Part shown: positions 17,524 to 25,700 of the stretch, piece after piece
Numbering within the stretch: position 1 is the stretch's first letter
How the letters are laid out: every line of letters begins with the position of its first letter
NCBI GenBank assembly: GCA_963769045.1
Contig: CAVYKK010000014.1
Span: 62,001 to 126,000, forward strand
Direction: 5' to 3'
Length of the DNA stretch: 64,000 nt
DNA from: Methanocella_A sp963769045
GTDB taxonomy: Archaea > Halobacteriota > Methanocellia > Methanocellales > Methanocellaceae
Translations under genes and position numbers: made by a program
Notes under the pieces: generated by a model
Databases searched by the model: none
Told to the model about the DNA's origin: nothing
What the model saw: only the letters and a program-made list of their open reading frames with translations

Positions 17524-18130
17524 TGCGGAGGCGGCCGGGCAATGAACGCTGCCGACAGGCGCGTTGCTTAGCGCTTGCGAAGCGGTCAAGGCAGGGCGCT
17601 GCCGATAGGCGCGGCCTGGCTTGTCCTGCGGGGGTGCGAGCGCGGCCCGGACGGCGGAGCACCGGAAAAACCCGGAGTAGCCCATGCAGCATCAGCGCGC
17701 ATGGGCGTCGCACCGCGATCAATATTGGAATGACCCCATTCTGCTGTTTCATTTATATCTGTTATTGTACGGACGCATGGGCGTCGCACCGCGATTGATA
17801 TTGGAAGTATTAATAGGCTGTCTGTATGCCTGATCATTATGCTAATATACAAGAAGCCGGCATGGGCGTCGCACCGCGATCAATAATGGACAGACAACAT
17901 TCTGCTGTTTTATCGGTACAGGTAACTCTTGGAACGCATGAACGTCACACATCGATTGGTAATGTAAAGTTTTAGCTTAGTGTCCTGATGACATATTGAA
18001 CAGACATAGACAACATAATCTATCCGGTATCCTCTATTGTTTACCGGACAAGATTTATACGCTATGCGCCCGATAGTATTGGGTATGCGGCGCCAGCCCC
18101 ACAGCATGGCTGGCATCTCAGTGAGGCGCG

Positions 18131-19615
18131 ATGTACGATATCCTTGCACTTAGCCCGGTCATATTCCCGGTCGCCGGGGCACTAATCGCCCTCGTGATCT
18201 ACGATCGCTTCAAGGAGTTTTTCGAGCCTTTCATTGTCGGGTATTCGGCACTGCTCTTCATCTTCGAGTTCGCCTATCTGCTAATGCTCGAGTCTGGCAG
18301 CATCGAGCCACTGGCCTACAACTTCATCGTGCTGGACGCGCCCGGCATGGTGATCACCTGTCTGGTCAGCTTCCTGGGCACCTTGGTCATGTTCTACTCG
18401 TTTACCTACAAGGACCGGGCCACCTACGACAGCACCTACTTCGTCACCTATTTGATCCTCATGGGCGTCATGGCCGGGCTGGCCAACACCTACAACGTGA
18501 TCGTTATGCTCGTCCTGCTGGAGGCGGCGACGGTATTCAGCGGCGTGCTCATCCTGTTCGGCCGGACCAAGCGCGCCATCAATGCGACCACCATTTACCT
18601 GATGATCAGTATCATCGAGGTGCTGCTGGTCCTCTACGGCGCCTTTATCCTTTACAATCATACAGGCTCGCTGAATGTGATCGACGGCCTGAACATGATA
18701 CCTGACAGCGATAAGATGCTGCTCGCATTCCTGTTCCTGTTCGGCTTCGGCACCAAGGCTGGCGTAATACCGCTGAGCCTGATCTGGCTGCCGCCCGCCC
18801 ATGCGGAGGCGCCGCCGCCCATCAGCGCTACCATGTCCGGCATACTGGTGAAAGCGGCTATCATTGCCATGGCCAAGTCGGTCTATCCCTTCGTCTATAC
18901 GTCGGGGGCGGAAACGATAGCGATGGCCGTGGTCGTCATCGGAGTCCTCGGCATCCTGGTCGGCGTGATCATGGCGCTGCTGCAGGAAGACCTCAAGCGG
19001 CTGCTGGCCTACCATACCGTCAGCCAGATAGGCTACGTGCTGGTCGGCCTGGGCATCGGCTGTTTGTTTGCGCTGGGGAGCGACTGGGACGCCATCGCCA
19101 GTGAAGGCGTCTACGGCGCGATCTTCCACATCACCAACCACATGCTCTTCAAAGGCGGCCTGTTCCTGATTTCCGGCGCGCTAATCCTGCGCATAAACAC
19201 TCGCAAGATGCACAAGATGGGCGGGCTACTGAAGCAGATGCCGGTGACAGCCATCTGTTTCCTGGTCATGTCCCTCGCCATGTCCGGGCTGCCGCTCCTG
19301 AACGGGTCCGTGAGCAAGGAGGCCATTCTGGGGGCGACGAACGCCGCTATCCCGTTATGGTCAGGCTATCAATGGCTGGGATACCTGCAGATACTGGGCA
19401 GCATACTGACATTCCTCTGCCTGGTACATGCGTTCTACGTCATATTCATGGGCAAGCCTATGGAAGGAGCGGAGAAGGTCACGGACCCGCCCCTGTACAT
19501 GCTGATGCCAATCGTGCTCATGGCCGCACTGTGCATCATCATAGGCCTGTTCCCGGGCACGGTCTCGGACGTTCTACAATTTGCCGCCAATGCGCTGCTG
19601 CATATGGGGGCATGA
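18131..19615 (+). CDS. Proton-conducting membrane subunit (Mrp-D/NuoN/energy-converting hydrogenase family)
   Basis: The 494-residue polytopic protein has about 14 transmembrane segments and the antiporter-like domain of complex I and energy-converting hydrogenases. Conserved charged sites are visible: LEAATVFSG in TM5, FGTKAGVIPLSLIWLPPAHAEAPPPISATM, GILVK, and the LLAYHTVSQIGY segment. Such subunits translocate H+ or Na+ coupled to membrane hydrogenases. It overlaps by four bases a hydrogenase-type maturation protease, supporting a link with a [NiFe] membrane hydrogenase, yet no hydrogenase subunit genes lie beside it. A stand-alone ion channel subunit is therefore unusual. Confidence 0.85.
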   Translation: MYDILALSPVIFPVAGALIALVIYDRFKEFFEPFIVGYSALLFIFEFAYLLMLESGSIEPLAYNFIVLDAPGMVITCLVSFLGTLVMFYSFTYKDRATYDSTYFVTYLILMGVMAGLANTYNVIVMLVLLEAATVFSGVLILFGRTKRAINATTIYLMISIIEVLLVLYGAFILYNHTGSLNVIDGLNMIPDSDKMLLAFLFLFGFGTKAGVIPLSLIWLPPAHAEAPPPISATMSGILVKAAIIAMAKSVYPFVYTSGAETIAMAVVVIGVLGILVGVIMALLQEDLKRLLAYHTVSQIGYVLVGLGIGCLFALGSDWDAIASEGVYGAIFHITNHMLFKGGLFLISGALILRINTRKMHKMGGLLKQMPVTAICFLVMSLAMSGLPLLNGSVSKEAILGATNAAIPLWSGYQWLGYLQILGSILTFLCLVHAFYVIFMGKPMEGAEKVTDPPLYMLMPIVLMAALCIIIGLFPGTVSDVLQFAANALLHMGA

Positions 19616-20109
19616 GCCTGGACTATTTTAAAGAGCTCGAAAGAAATCTCAAGGCGAGAATCGGCAGCCTGCCGCTGGAGAAAATCGTGTTTGTGGGCGT
19701 CGGGAACCGGTTTAGGGGCGACGATGCCGTCGGGCCGGTGATCATTGATATGCTGGCGGACTGCGTGCCACATGCCATCGACGCAGGCCCTTCCCCGGAG
19801 AACGTTACGGGGGCTATAAAGAAGCTAAAGCCTTCCGCAGTGGTCTTTATCGACGCTTTACTTTTCAAGGACCTGCCGCAGGGTACTCCATCCATTGTCG
19901 AGATTGAAGATATACGCCGTCTCGGCGAGTCGACACATACGCTTTCGCTCGATGTGGTCATGGAGTACCTGAAGGCAGAGACAGGTGCGGATGTGTTCAT
20001 GATCGGAGTGCAGCCTGCCCGGATTTCAGAAGGGGAAGGATTATCCCCGGGCATGGAAGAGTCGCTCAAAGGCGTAGCCGCTGTTATCGTGCATGCGCTA
20101 AAAAAATGA
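19612..20109 (+). CDS. Hydrogenase maturation protease (HycI/HyaD family)
   Basis: The protease clips the C-terminus of a [NiFe]-hydrogenase large subunit after nickel insertion. GVGNRFRGDDAVGPVIID near residue 22 contains the nickel-sensing acidic residue, and VIDAGPSPENVTGAI and VVFIDALLF fit the family. ATG at 19612 overlaps the preceding stop codon in an ATGA, so translation is probably coupled to the proton-channel gene. The 165-residue length is normal. Its substrate hydrogenase is not in the window; hypC, hypA and hypE are 18 kb away. Confidence 0.88.
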   Translation: MSLDYFKELERNLKARIGSLPLEKIVFVGVGNRFRGDDAVGPVIIDMLADCVPHAIDAGPSPENVTGAIKKLKPSAVVFIDALLFKDLPQGTPSIVEIEDIRRLGESTHTLSLDVVMEYLKAETGADVFMIGVQPARISEGEGLSPGMEESLKGVAAVIVHALKK

Positions 20110-20113
20110 GAAG

Positions 20114-20380
20114 TCAGCGTACCTCAAAGTTCCTGTGCCCCGAATGCCCGATCTCCAGGACTTTGATGTCCCGCACCTCGGCCGACATCGGCCCCTGCCG
20201 TATCAATTCAAGCAGCTTGTCGATCTGGTGCTCATCGCCCTCCAGCACGGCATGTACTTTTCCATCTTCAAGGTTCTCGACGTAGCCCTTTACGCCCAGC
20301 ATAAGGGCGTTTTTCTTTGTGTACGCGCGGAACCCGACACGCTGGACTCGCCCTGCTACGGTTACGTCTATGGCTTTCAT
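20114..20380 (-). CDS. acyP: Acylphosphatase
   Basis: An 88-residue enzyme that hydrolyses carboxyl-phosphate bonds such as those in acyl phosphates. The phosphate-binding loop with its catalytic arginine is GRVQRVGFR and the catalytic asparagine lies in GYVENLEDG; both are intact. It follows the GAPDH gene on the same strand after a terminator-like hairpin and ends four bases from the 3' end of the convergent protease gene. One GAPDH product class, 1,3-bisphosphoglycerate, is a possible acyl-phosphate substrate, but the link is only positional. Confidence 0.93.
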   Translation of the reverse strand: MKAIDVTVAGRVQRVGFRAYTKKNALMLGVKGYVENLEDGKVHAVLEGDEHQIDKLLELIRQGPMSAEVRDIKVLEIGHSGHRNFEVR

Positions 20381-20399
20381 GGCGCCCCCAAAAATAGAG

Positions 20400-20421
20400 A
20401 GGGGCGTTTACAAGCGCCCCT
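20400..20421 (-). terminator. Terminator of gap
   Basis: AGGGGCG TTTACAA-type loop GCGCCCCT forms a seven-pair stem; on the minus strand it is followed by CTCTATTTTT, just past the GAPDH stop at 20436. Confidence 0.65.
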
Positions 20422-20435
20422 GCTATTCTATTGCC

Positions 20436-21500
20436 CTACTGCGGCGGCATCAGCTTCCACGGGGTGAAGTTGCCGATGGCCAGTGCCTTGTTGGTCTTCG
20501 CAATCGACTTCATCCCGTCCTTCTCGATGCCGGTCATGGCCCTGATGCAGTCGACGTTCTCCGGGACGACGTCCGACTCCTGGTGGATGCCCTGGAACAG
20601 GTTGACCTCGCCGTTCTTGTCGACGCTGATCGACTGCTCCCAGATCGCGTTCTCCATGACGTCGTTTCGAGGCCTGCCGAGTTCGCGTGCGAATTCGATG
20701 ACGTTGGCCGTTGCCTTGAGGTCCATCCAGCCCGGCATGAGCCAGAGCCGCGGCCACTTCTTCAGCGCGGCGATCACGTCTTCCCGGCTGGCCTGCTTCT
20801 TGAGCTCCATGTTCACGAAGTGCAGGTGCATCATCGTGGTCGGGACTTTGACAGCCGACGTGTCAATGTTGATATGCGGCATCACGGTCTGGACGTCCGG
20901 GCCGTGGTGGGACGGCAGCGCAATGGGGTCGGGCACGATGGCGTTGATAGGCCCGCGCTTGATGTCGTCAGGGTCGCCGGCACGGCGGATGAGGGTGACG
21001 CGCGTCTTCTTGATCCCGATGGCCGAATCTACCGCGTAGAGCAGCCTGCACAGGCCTGTGGTGTTGCATGAGACCACGCGCACGTACTTCTTGCCTATGG
21101 CCTCGTTGTAGTTGGCCGCCGCGTTGAATGAAGTCCCTGCGACCTCGTGCTCCTCGCCGCCCTGGAAGATGGCGGGCTTGCCCAGCTTCTCGTAGATGTT
21201 CTTCTTGTTCTCCTCGCCCATGCCCTCGGGCGCGCAGTCGACCACGATGTCGGCCTTCTTGATCATGTCGATGCTGGAGCCGGCGAGCGGTATGCTGACG
21301 GCCTTGAACTTCGACTCGGCTTTCGTCGGGTCCACAGCGTAGATGGGGTAGCCCTTCTTGTTAGCCACATAAGCTTCGTAATCCGGCTTAGTCTTCGCAA
21401 TGCCGACCAGCGTCATATCGTCCTGTCTCATTACGGCGTCGGCGACGCGTTTGCCGATGGTGCCGTATCCGTTGAGCGCAACTTTGATTTTGTCTGCCAT
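20436..21500 (-). CDS. gap: Glyceraldehyde-3-phosphate dehydrogenase, archaeal type
   Basis: The enzyme catalyses phosphorylating oxidation of glyceraldehyde-3-phosphate, or the reverse in gluconeogenesis. It is the archaeal class II type: N-terminal KVALNGYGTIGKRVADAV dinucleotide-binding fold, and the catalytic cysteine Cys145 in SCNTTGL. The length of 354 residues is slightly above the usual ~335-340. A GAGGT ribosome-binding site precedes ATG at 21500, and TTATAATATAC at about 21532-21542 is a plausible TATA box. acyP lies downstream. Confidence 0.95.
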   Translation of the reverse strand: MADKIKVALNGYGTIGKRVADAVMRQDDMTLVGIAKTKPDYEAYVANKKGYPIYAVDPTKAESKFKAVSIPLAGSSIDMIKKADIVVDCAPEGMGEENKKNIYEKLGKPAIFQGGEEHEVAGTSFNAAANYNEAIGKKYVRVVSCNTTGLCRLLYAVDSAIGIKKTRVTLIRRAGDPDDIKRGPINAIVPDPIALPSHHGPDVQTVMPHINIDTSAVKVPTTMMHLHFVNMELKKQASREDVIAALKKWPRLWLMPGWMDLKATANVIEFARELGRPRNDVMENAIWEQSISVDKNGEVNLFQGIHQESDVVPENVDCIRAMTGIEKDGMKSIAKTNKALAIGNFTPWKLMPPQ

Positions 21501-21706
21501 GGTGAATACCTCTCAAAATTATAATTCGTTAGTTATAATATACTGCCTATAATAGATACCTCTTAAATAATAGTTTGCGCGCTTTATATTATATTTTGCT
21601 AAAAAGCGCAAGGAGAGTATGACCAAGTAGTAATAAATATTGGACCCTGCACTGCCGGCCAATCAAATTGTCAAGGAGCAATTCAATAGCCACAGGCCGA
21701 TATCCA

Positions 21707-23989
21707 TCACACCCACTTTATCATTTTCCGGATAAGCTCGTCATGCTCTTTTGTGATATAATAAGCATAGCTCTTCTCGTCTTTCGGGACCTTCTCCACG
21801 ATCCCCCGGTCAAGCAACTCGTTCATGTACTGGATGGTCGAGGCCGATGAAATATTCATCGCCCGGGATATCTCCATGTTCGACATCCCCGGGTTCTCGA
21901 CGAGAAGGCCCAGGGCTTTCCCGAGAGGCTTACGCCGTACCAGCGACAGCATGGAGCGCTCCGCCTCAGAATACGTACTCCCGTTAGTGAAGTAGCGCAG
22001 GTACTTGTCGTTTTCCCGGTGTATCACAATTTTATGGTTCAGCATCAAAATGAGGAGGTGGTAGCGTATCGTGCCGCTGTTCATCTTCAGGCCTCTGGCG
22101 AGGTCCGGGGCGGTGGCGCCGGGATTTTCCCCGATACACTTCAGGATGGCGTTGCGGTTTGAGTTAGTCATCAGGCGGCTCCGGGCCCTGGCTACCGCGC
22201 CTATGGCGAAGAAACGAATGAACAGGTACGAGACGGCGGCCAGTGCGATGCCGGCCGCTGCCCCGGATGCGTTGCCGCCGATCTTGCCACCTTCGGTGCT
22301 GTAATAGACCGTGCCGTTGCCGGCCACGGTCTTCAGTACGAGCCCATCAAGCGGTTTTTTCCAGATCAAAGTGCCGTTGCTGCCGATGGCATACAGACAG
22401 TTCACGTAGGCGCTTCGTGAGCTGTTGAACAGGACAGGGTACTCGTACACTATGCTGTAATAGCTCATGTAAACCATGTCGTTTCCAGAGCACATTGTAA
22501 TAACGTGATTAGTGTTCAGATCCTGCTCTATCGGCTCTCCGTACCACTCCCGGTATTTCTTCGCCTGCTCGTTTATGTTGATGACGACGCCAGGGTCCAT
22601 AGCTGGCAGAGCCTGACCGACGTTGCTCTCGTTCAGCACTATTACGTGCATGTCTTCGGACGGTATGCCAAAACTCCAGAGCACTTTGCCGGTCTCGAGA
22701 TCACACGCAGTCAGCGTATCCAGGCCAAATTTCCCGTCTCTCGACACGTTGTCGAAAGATTCAAATGAAGACATCTCCGGATCGTATTTCAGGGAATAGA
22801 TCGTATCGTTACCGTCTGCGTCAGGGGACAAACGGGTAAACACCGGATACGACCAGACATCCGGGCGAACTTCGCCCTCAGGCGTTATCATGTAAACCGG
22901 TGTTATCCCGTTAGTTTCGTTGACCGTCTTCATGAAAACGTTTCCGTACCGGTCCACGGGCAAAATGTCGAAGGGCACATACCGCCGGTCTTCCCCGAGG
23001 TGCAAGACCCATTTAATGGTGCCATTGGCGTCCAGAGCAGCCACGCCGTTGCGTACAGGCACATATAGCATGTCATTCACATAGTATGTCATACTGCCAA
23101 AGTGAGGCTCTCCGACTTCGTAATCGTTGTATGCGATCATTATCTTCTCACCAATGTCCTTGCTCCAGAGCAGAGAGCCGTCGGGGCGATACATGTCGAT
23201 AATGCTAGTTTTAATCATATATGTCGGGTCGTATGCTACCCGATGTATATCTTCACCGCCAAACCGGGGGTCGTCCGGTAACGTACGGAGGCCGCCGGTC
23301 CAGTCGGGACACCGCCAGCTCCCGTTCACGTGGACGCCGGGCCGCACAGCTCTAATGGCATACACGTTGCCCGTGTTATCCACCGTGGCAAGGTTCGAGA
23401 TGCCGTCGATACTGAACAGCCGCCTGCCATCCAGACTGAGGACATCCTCGCGGTAGCCATGGAACACGTATATATGGCCGTGACTGGCCTGTACTACGAT
23501 GTCTCTCGCCAGGTAGCTGTCATCGGGCCTGGTGAGCCCGGCCAGATCCCACGACGAGACATTGTCGGTGAAGGGATATTCCCATCCAATCTCGCCTTGC
23601 GGGGAGATCGCTATCACCTTCGCGCGGACATTGAAGAACGTCAGAGTTTCGCCCGATGCGGCGGCTTCGATCGCCTCGGTGGACAGACGCTCGCAGGCAC
23701 ATATGTATACATATTCCGAATCCGAGACGACATCAAGCACCCTCCAGTTCCCGGGAACCTCGATGTGCCACGCGGCGCTACCGTCGCTACTGACAGCATT
23801 AATGTTATTGCCCTGGATAAGGTAAAGCGTGTCATCGCTGCCGGCAAACATGCGATCGACACTGCCGTTGACCTGTATCTCCCAGCCCTTTGCCTGTGGC
23901 GGCGGAGAGGTTATCACCAGGTACAGGATGCCGATCGACAGGATCAAGGCCAGCATGATAACCGCTTCGAAGACATACGACTTTTTCAT
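21707..23989 (-). CDS. Membrane-bound regulator: extracellular beta-propeller-like domain plus cytoplasmic winged helices
   Basis: After an N-terminal transmembrane helix (MKKSYVFEAVIMLALILSIG), about 500 residues resemble PQQ-type beta-propeller repeats (GTIKWVLHLGED, GTLIWKKPLDG, NNINAVSSDGSAAWHI). A second transmembrane helix (ASGAAAGIALAAVSYLFIRF) follows, then two winged-helix DNA-binding domains (TAPDLARGLKMNSGTIRYHL and MSNMEISRAMNISSASTIQY). Such one-component proteins could couple an outside signal to transcription. ATG at 23989 is preferred over 24043 because it begins the membrane segment. The gene is alone on its strand; target and ligand are unknown. Confidence 0.8.
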   Translation of the reverse strand: MKKSYVFEAVIMLALILSIGILYLVITSPPPQAKGWEIQVNGSVDRMFAGSDDTLYLIQGNNINAVSSDGSAAWHIEVPGNWRVLDVVSDSEYVYICACERLSTEAIEAAASGETLTFFNVRAKVIAISPQGEIGWEYPFTDNVSSWDLAGLTRPDDSYLARDIVVQASHGHIYVFHGYREDVLSLDGRRLFSIDGISNLATVDNTGNVYAIRAVRPGVHVNGSWRCPDWTGGLRTLPDDPRFGGEDIHRVAYDPTYMIKTSIIDMYRPDGSLLWSKDIGEKIMIAYNDYEVGEPHFGSMTYYVNDMLYVPVRNGVAALDANGTIKWVLHLGEDRRYVPFDILPVDRYGNVFMKTVNETNGITPVYMITPEGEVRPDVWSYPVFTRLSPDADGNDTIYSLKYDPEMSSFESFDNVSRDGKFGLDTLTACDLETGKVLWSFGIPSEDMHVIVLNESNVGQALPAMDPGVVININEQAKKYREWYGEPIEQDLNTNHVITMCSGNDMVYMSYYSIVYEYPVLFNSSRSAYVNCLYAIGSNGTLIWKKPLDGLVLKTVAGNGTVYYSTEGGKIGGNASGAAAGIALAAVSYLFIRFFAIGAVARARSRLMTNSNRNAILKCIGENPGATAPDLARGLKMNSGTIRYHLLILMLNHKIVIHRENDKYLRYFTNGSTYSEAERSMLSLVRRKPLGKALGLLVENPGMSNMEISRAMNISSASTIQYMNELLDRGIVEKVPKDEKSYAYYITKEHDELIRKMIKWV

Positions 23990-24127
23990 GCCGCTCACAT
24001 TACGATCAGTGGTCTGTCGCTTAAATATACGTTCTCTCACCAAAATCTAGTAAAAAATTGATGGGCCGCTTGTCTCCGGTCTTCATTCCTAAAGACATTT
24101 ATACGGGGACGCCGCTATTCCTAACGG

Positions 24128-24691
24128 ATGCCAGGCGTAAAACGATTCATATATGACATGATCATTGTCGCGTATGTCATCATCGCCATTTCTATCTTTC
24201 TTCCGTGGATACTGCTATCCGTCGCGCCGGATAACGGGCTATTCCTTAGCATCACCGACTTCCTCAACTGGTTCTACTCGCACCTGTGCCACCAGCTCTC
24301 GTTTCGGACGCTAGAATTCAATGGCATCCTGATGCCAGTCTGCGCGCGAGACGTCTCGATATACATTGCCACCGCGCTGGGGCTCATCTACTTCCGGCTG
24401 AAAGGCTTCGGGGATAAAGAGTTCAAGATCAACTATGTCCTCACCGTGCTCCTGTTCCTGCCGACGGCGATCGACGGGTTCACGCAACTGTTCGGCTGGC
24501 GGGAGAGCACCAACGAGCTGCGGCTCATCACGGGCTTCCCCTACGGCATCGGCTATGCGTACCTCATCGTCTGGGTGCTGCCCTTTATCTTTTTGCTTGC
24601 CGCGCTAATAGGCGCAATACTGAGTAACAAAGAGACGGAAGCAGACGATATGATTGTCCGCGTGAAGAAGATGCTGTGGCCAATCATTTGA
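24128..24691 (+). CDS. DUF2085 membrane protein
   Basis: A 187-residue protein with four to five hydrophobic segments and the DUF2085 signature: SHLCHQLSFRTL followed by MPVCARDVSIYIATALGL and DGFTQLFGWRESTNELRLIT. Conserved His and Cys residues suggest metal or haem binding, but no function is established. A second DUF2085 gene (25020-25628, opposite strand) converges on it, with a periodic hairpin between them. Confidence 0.85.
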   Translation: MPGVKRFIYDMIIVAYVIIAISIFLPWILLSVAPDNGLFLSITDFLNWFYSHLCHQLSFRTLEFNGILMPVCARDVSIYIATALGLIYFRLKGFGDKEFKINYVLTVLLFLPTAIDGFTQLFGWRESTNELRLITGFPYGIGYAYLIVWVLPFIFLLAALIGAILSNKETEADDMIVRVKKMLWPII

Positions 24692-24806
24692 TCTCGTCCT
24701 CTTGCGCACGCGCGAGCATCCGGCCTGCGACAATGAATATAGCCGCAACCGGTCCTTTAAACGTACTCTGTATATTGTCATTCGCGGATCTTTTTGTACA
24801 GGCCGA

Positions 24807-24944
24807 TAAGGCATTTAACACGAAGGCCACAATGGCCACAAAGGCCACTAAGTACATTAAAGAATGGGCTATGGTAGTCCCTTTCTAAAAAGGACGTTGT
24901 GGCCTTTGTGGCCATTGTGGCCTTCGTGTCTGATACCTTATTGC
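24807..24944. repeat. Periodic hairpin between two convergent DUF2085 genes
   Basis: Left arm AACACGAAGGCCACAATGGC plus CACAAAGGCCAC pairs with GTGGCCTTTGTGGCCATTGT plus GGCCTTCGTGT on the right. The flanks GATAAGGCATTTAAC and its inverse GATACCTTATT extend the stem. The loop holds GGGCTATGGTAGTCCC, itself a small stem. Sequence upstream (24763-24804, TACTCTGTATATTGTC...ATCTTTTTG) resembles 3710-3752 next to the 3.6-kb palindrome, so flanks as well as arms are shared. Confidence 0.85.
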
Positions 24945-25019
24945 ATACACAACAATGTAGTAACGATTACAATCTGTGTTGAGTGCCGGATCAGCGTATA
25001 AAAAACGAATGACAAAAGA

Positions 25020-25628
25020 TTATTGTTTAGCCGCCGGGCTCTGTTCGCTGCCAGCCGGGGCTTCTTGTTTAACGGGCGTACGTACGTCGCTGCTGAAGAT
25101 TTCCTGCAGGTAGGGGAGCATGTATAGCGCACTGGCCAGCCCGAATATGGCACCGGTGATGATGCGTATCTCATTGGTGCTCTCCTGCATCCAGATGAGC
25201 TGTAATCCCGGCCCAATGCCACGGGGTATAGCGACTAGGAAGAGCTGCGAGAACCCGTCGATAGCCATGGGCACGCAGAGCACGATGAACCAGATGAGGC
25301 TCCATATCTTGAGCTTCGTTCGGACAAAGGCGAACGCGACGCATCCGGCGAGGAATGCGACGTATATGGCAAAGCACCGGGAGCAGACGGCCATTTCATA
25401 GCCTTCGATGAACAGGGACCGCTGCGGTAGCTGGTGGCAGGTCGCATGATAAGCAGTAAGGATGAATCCGGCGATCGACTTTAGTGTCGGGTCACCGCTG
25501 GCCATCATGACCGGATAACCTACTATGGGCAATATGAATATGGCGACCAGCGCGATCAGCACTGCGAGCCAGTGGCGCACTAAGAAATATGCAAGCCCGG
25601 TTAAACCTTTCTCCAGCCGCTTCTCCAA
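25020..25628 (-). CDS. DUF2085 membrane protein
   Basis: This 202-residue paralogue of the convergent 24128-24691 gene shows the same signature: TAYHATCHQLPQRSLFIEGY, MAVCSRCFAIYVAFL, DGFSQLF and MQESTNEIRIITG. Five hydrophobic segments are visible and the C-terminal tail is polar. The CxRC motif is complete here (CSRC), whereas the partner has CARD. The function of the family is unknown. Confidence 0.85.
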   Translation of the reverse strand: MEKRLEKGLTGLAYFLVRHWLAVLIALVAIFILPIVGYPVMMASGDPTLKSIAGFILTAYHATCHQLPQRSLFIEGYEMAVCSRCFAIYVAFLAGCVAFAFVRTKLKIWSLIWFIVLCVPMAIDGFSQLFLVAIPRGIGPGLQLIWMQESTNEIRIITGAIFGLASALYMLPYLQEIFSSDVRTPVKQEAPAGSEQSPAAKQ

Positions 25629-25700
25629 GACAGGGACACCGACGATCGAAAGGCGATGATAGTTTATATCTTTAATGCTTGCGGCGGGCAGGGGAACCGA

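Larger units (their letters stand above)
16982..17968. repeat. Composite inverted-array element, copy 1
   Basis: Three ~37-bp repeats in forward orientation (about 16982-17018, degenerate; 17054-17090; 17127-17163; core ATCGCGGTGCGACGCCC) lead into a 531-bp core (17164-17694). Four copies of the same repeat in reverse orientation follow (17695-17731, 17771-17807, 17856-17892, 17932-17968 degenerate). Spacing is 72-85 bp. The core is two related half-units head to head, each containing GCTACTCCGGGTTTTTCCGG, CGCTCGCACC-type, CCCCTCGCAC...GTGCGAGGGG and AAAAAACCCTCCGC blocks. The centre holds two ACTAGT sites. No protein-coding gene is supportable. Confidence 0.85.

Noticed and set aside
17097..17852. 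Several overlapping 60-110-residue frames inside the first composite repeat
   Set aside because: They occur on all frames of GC-rich repeat DNA, lack ribosome-binding sites, and resemble no protein family; equivalent frames appear in the second copy only because the DNA is repeated.
16982..17968. CRISPR array
   Set aside because: Repeats point inward from both sides, spacing is irregular (72-85 bp), intervening sequences are related between units and copies, and no cas genes are present.
18281..19141. 286-residue minus-strand frame opposite the proton-channel subunit
   Set aside because: Composition rich in D, H, Q and R is typical of an antisense shadow of a membrane protein gene.
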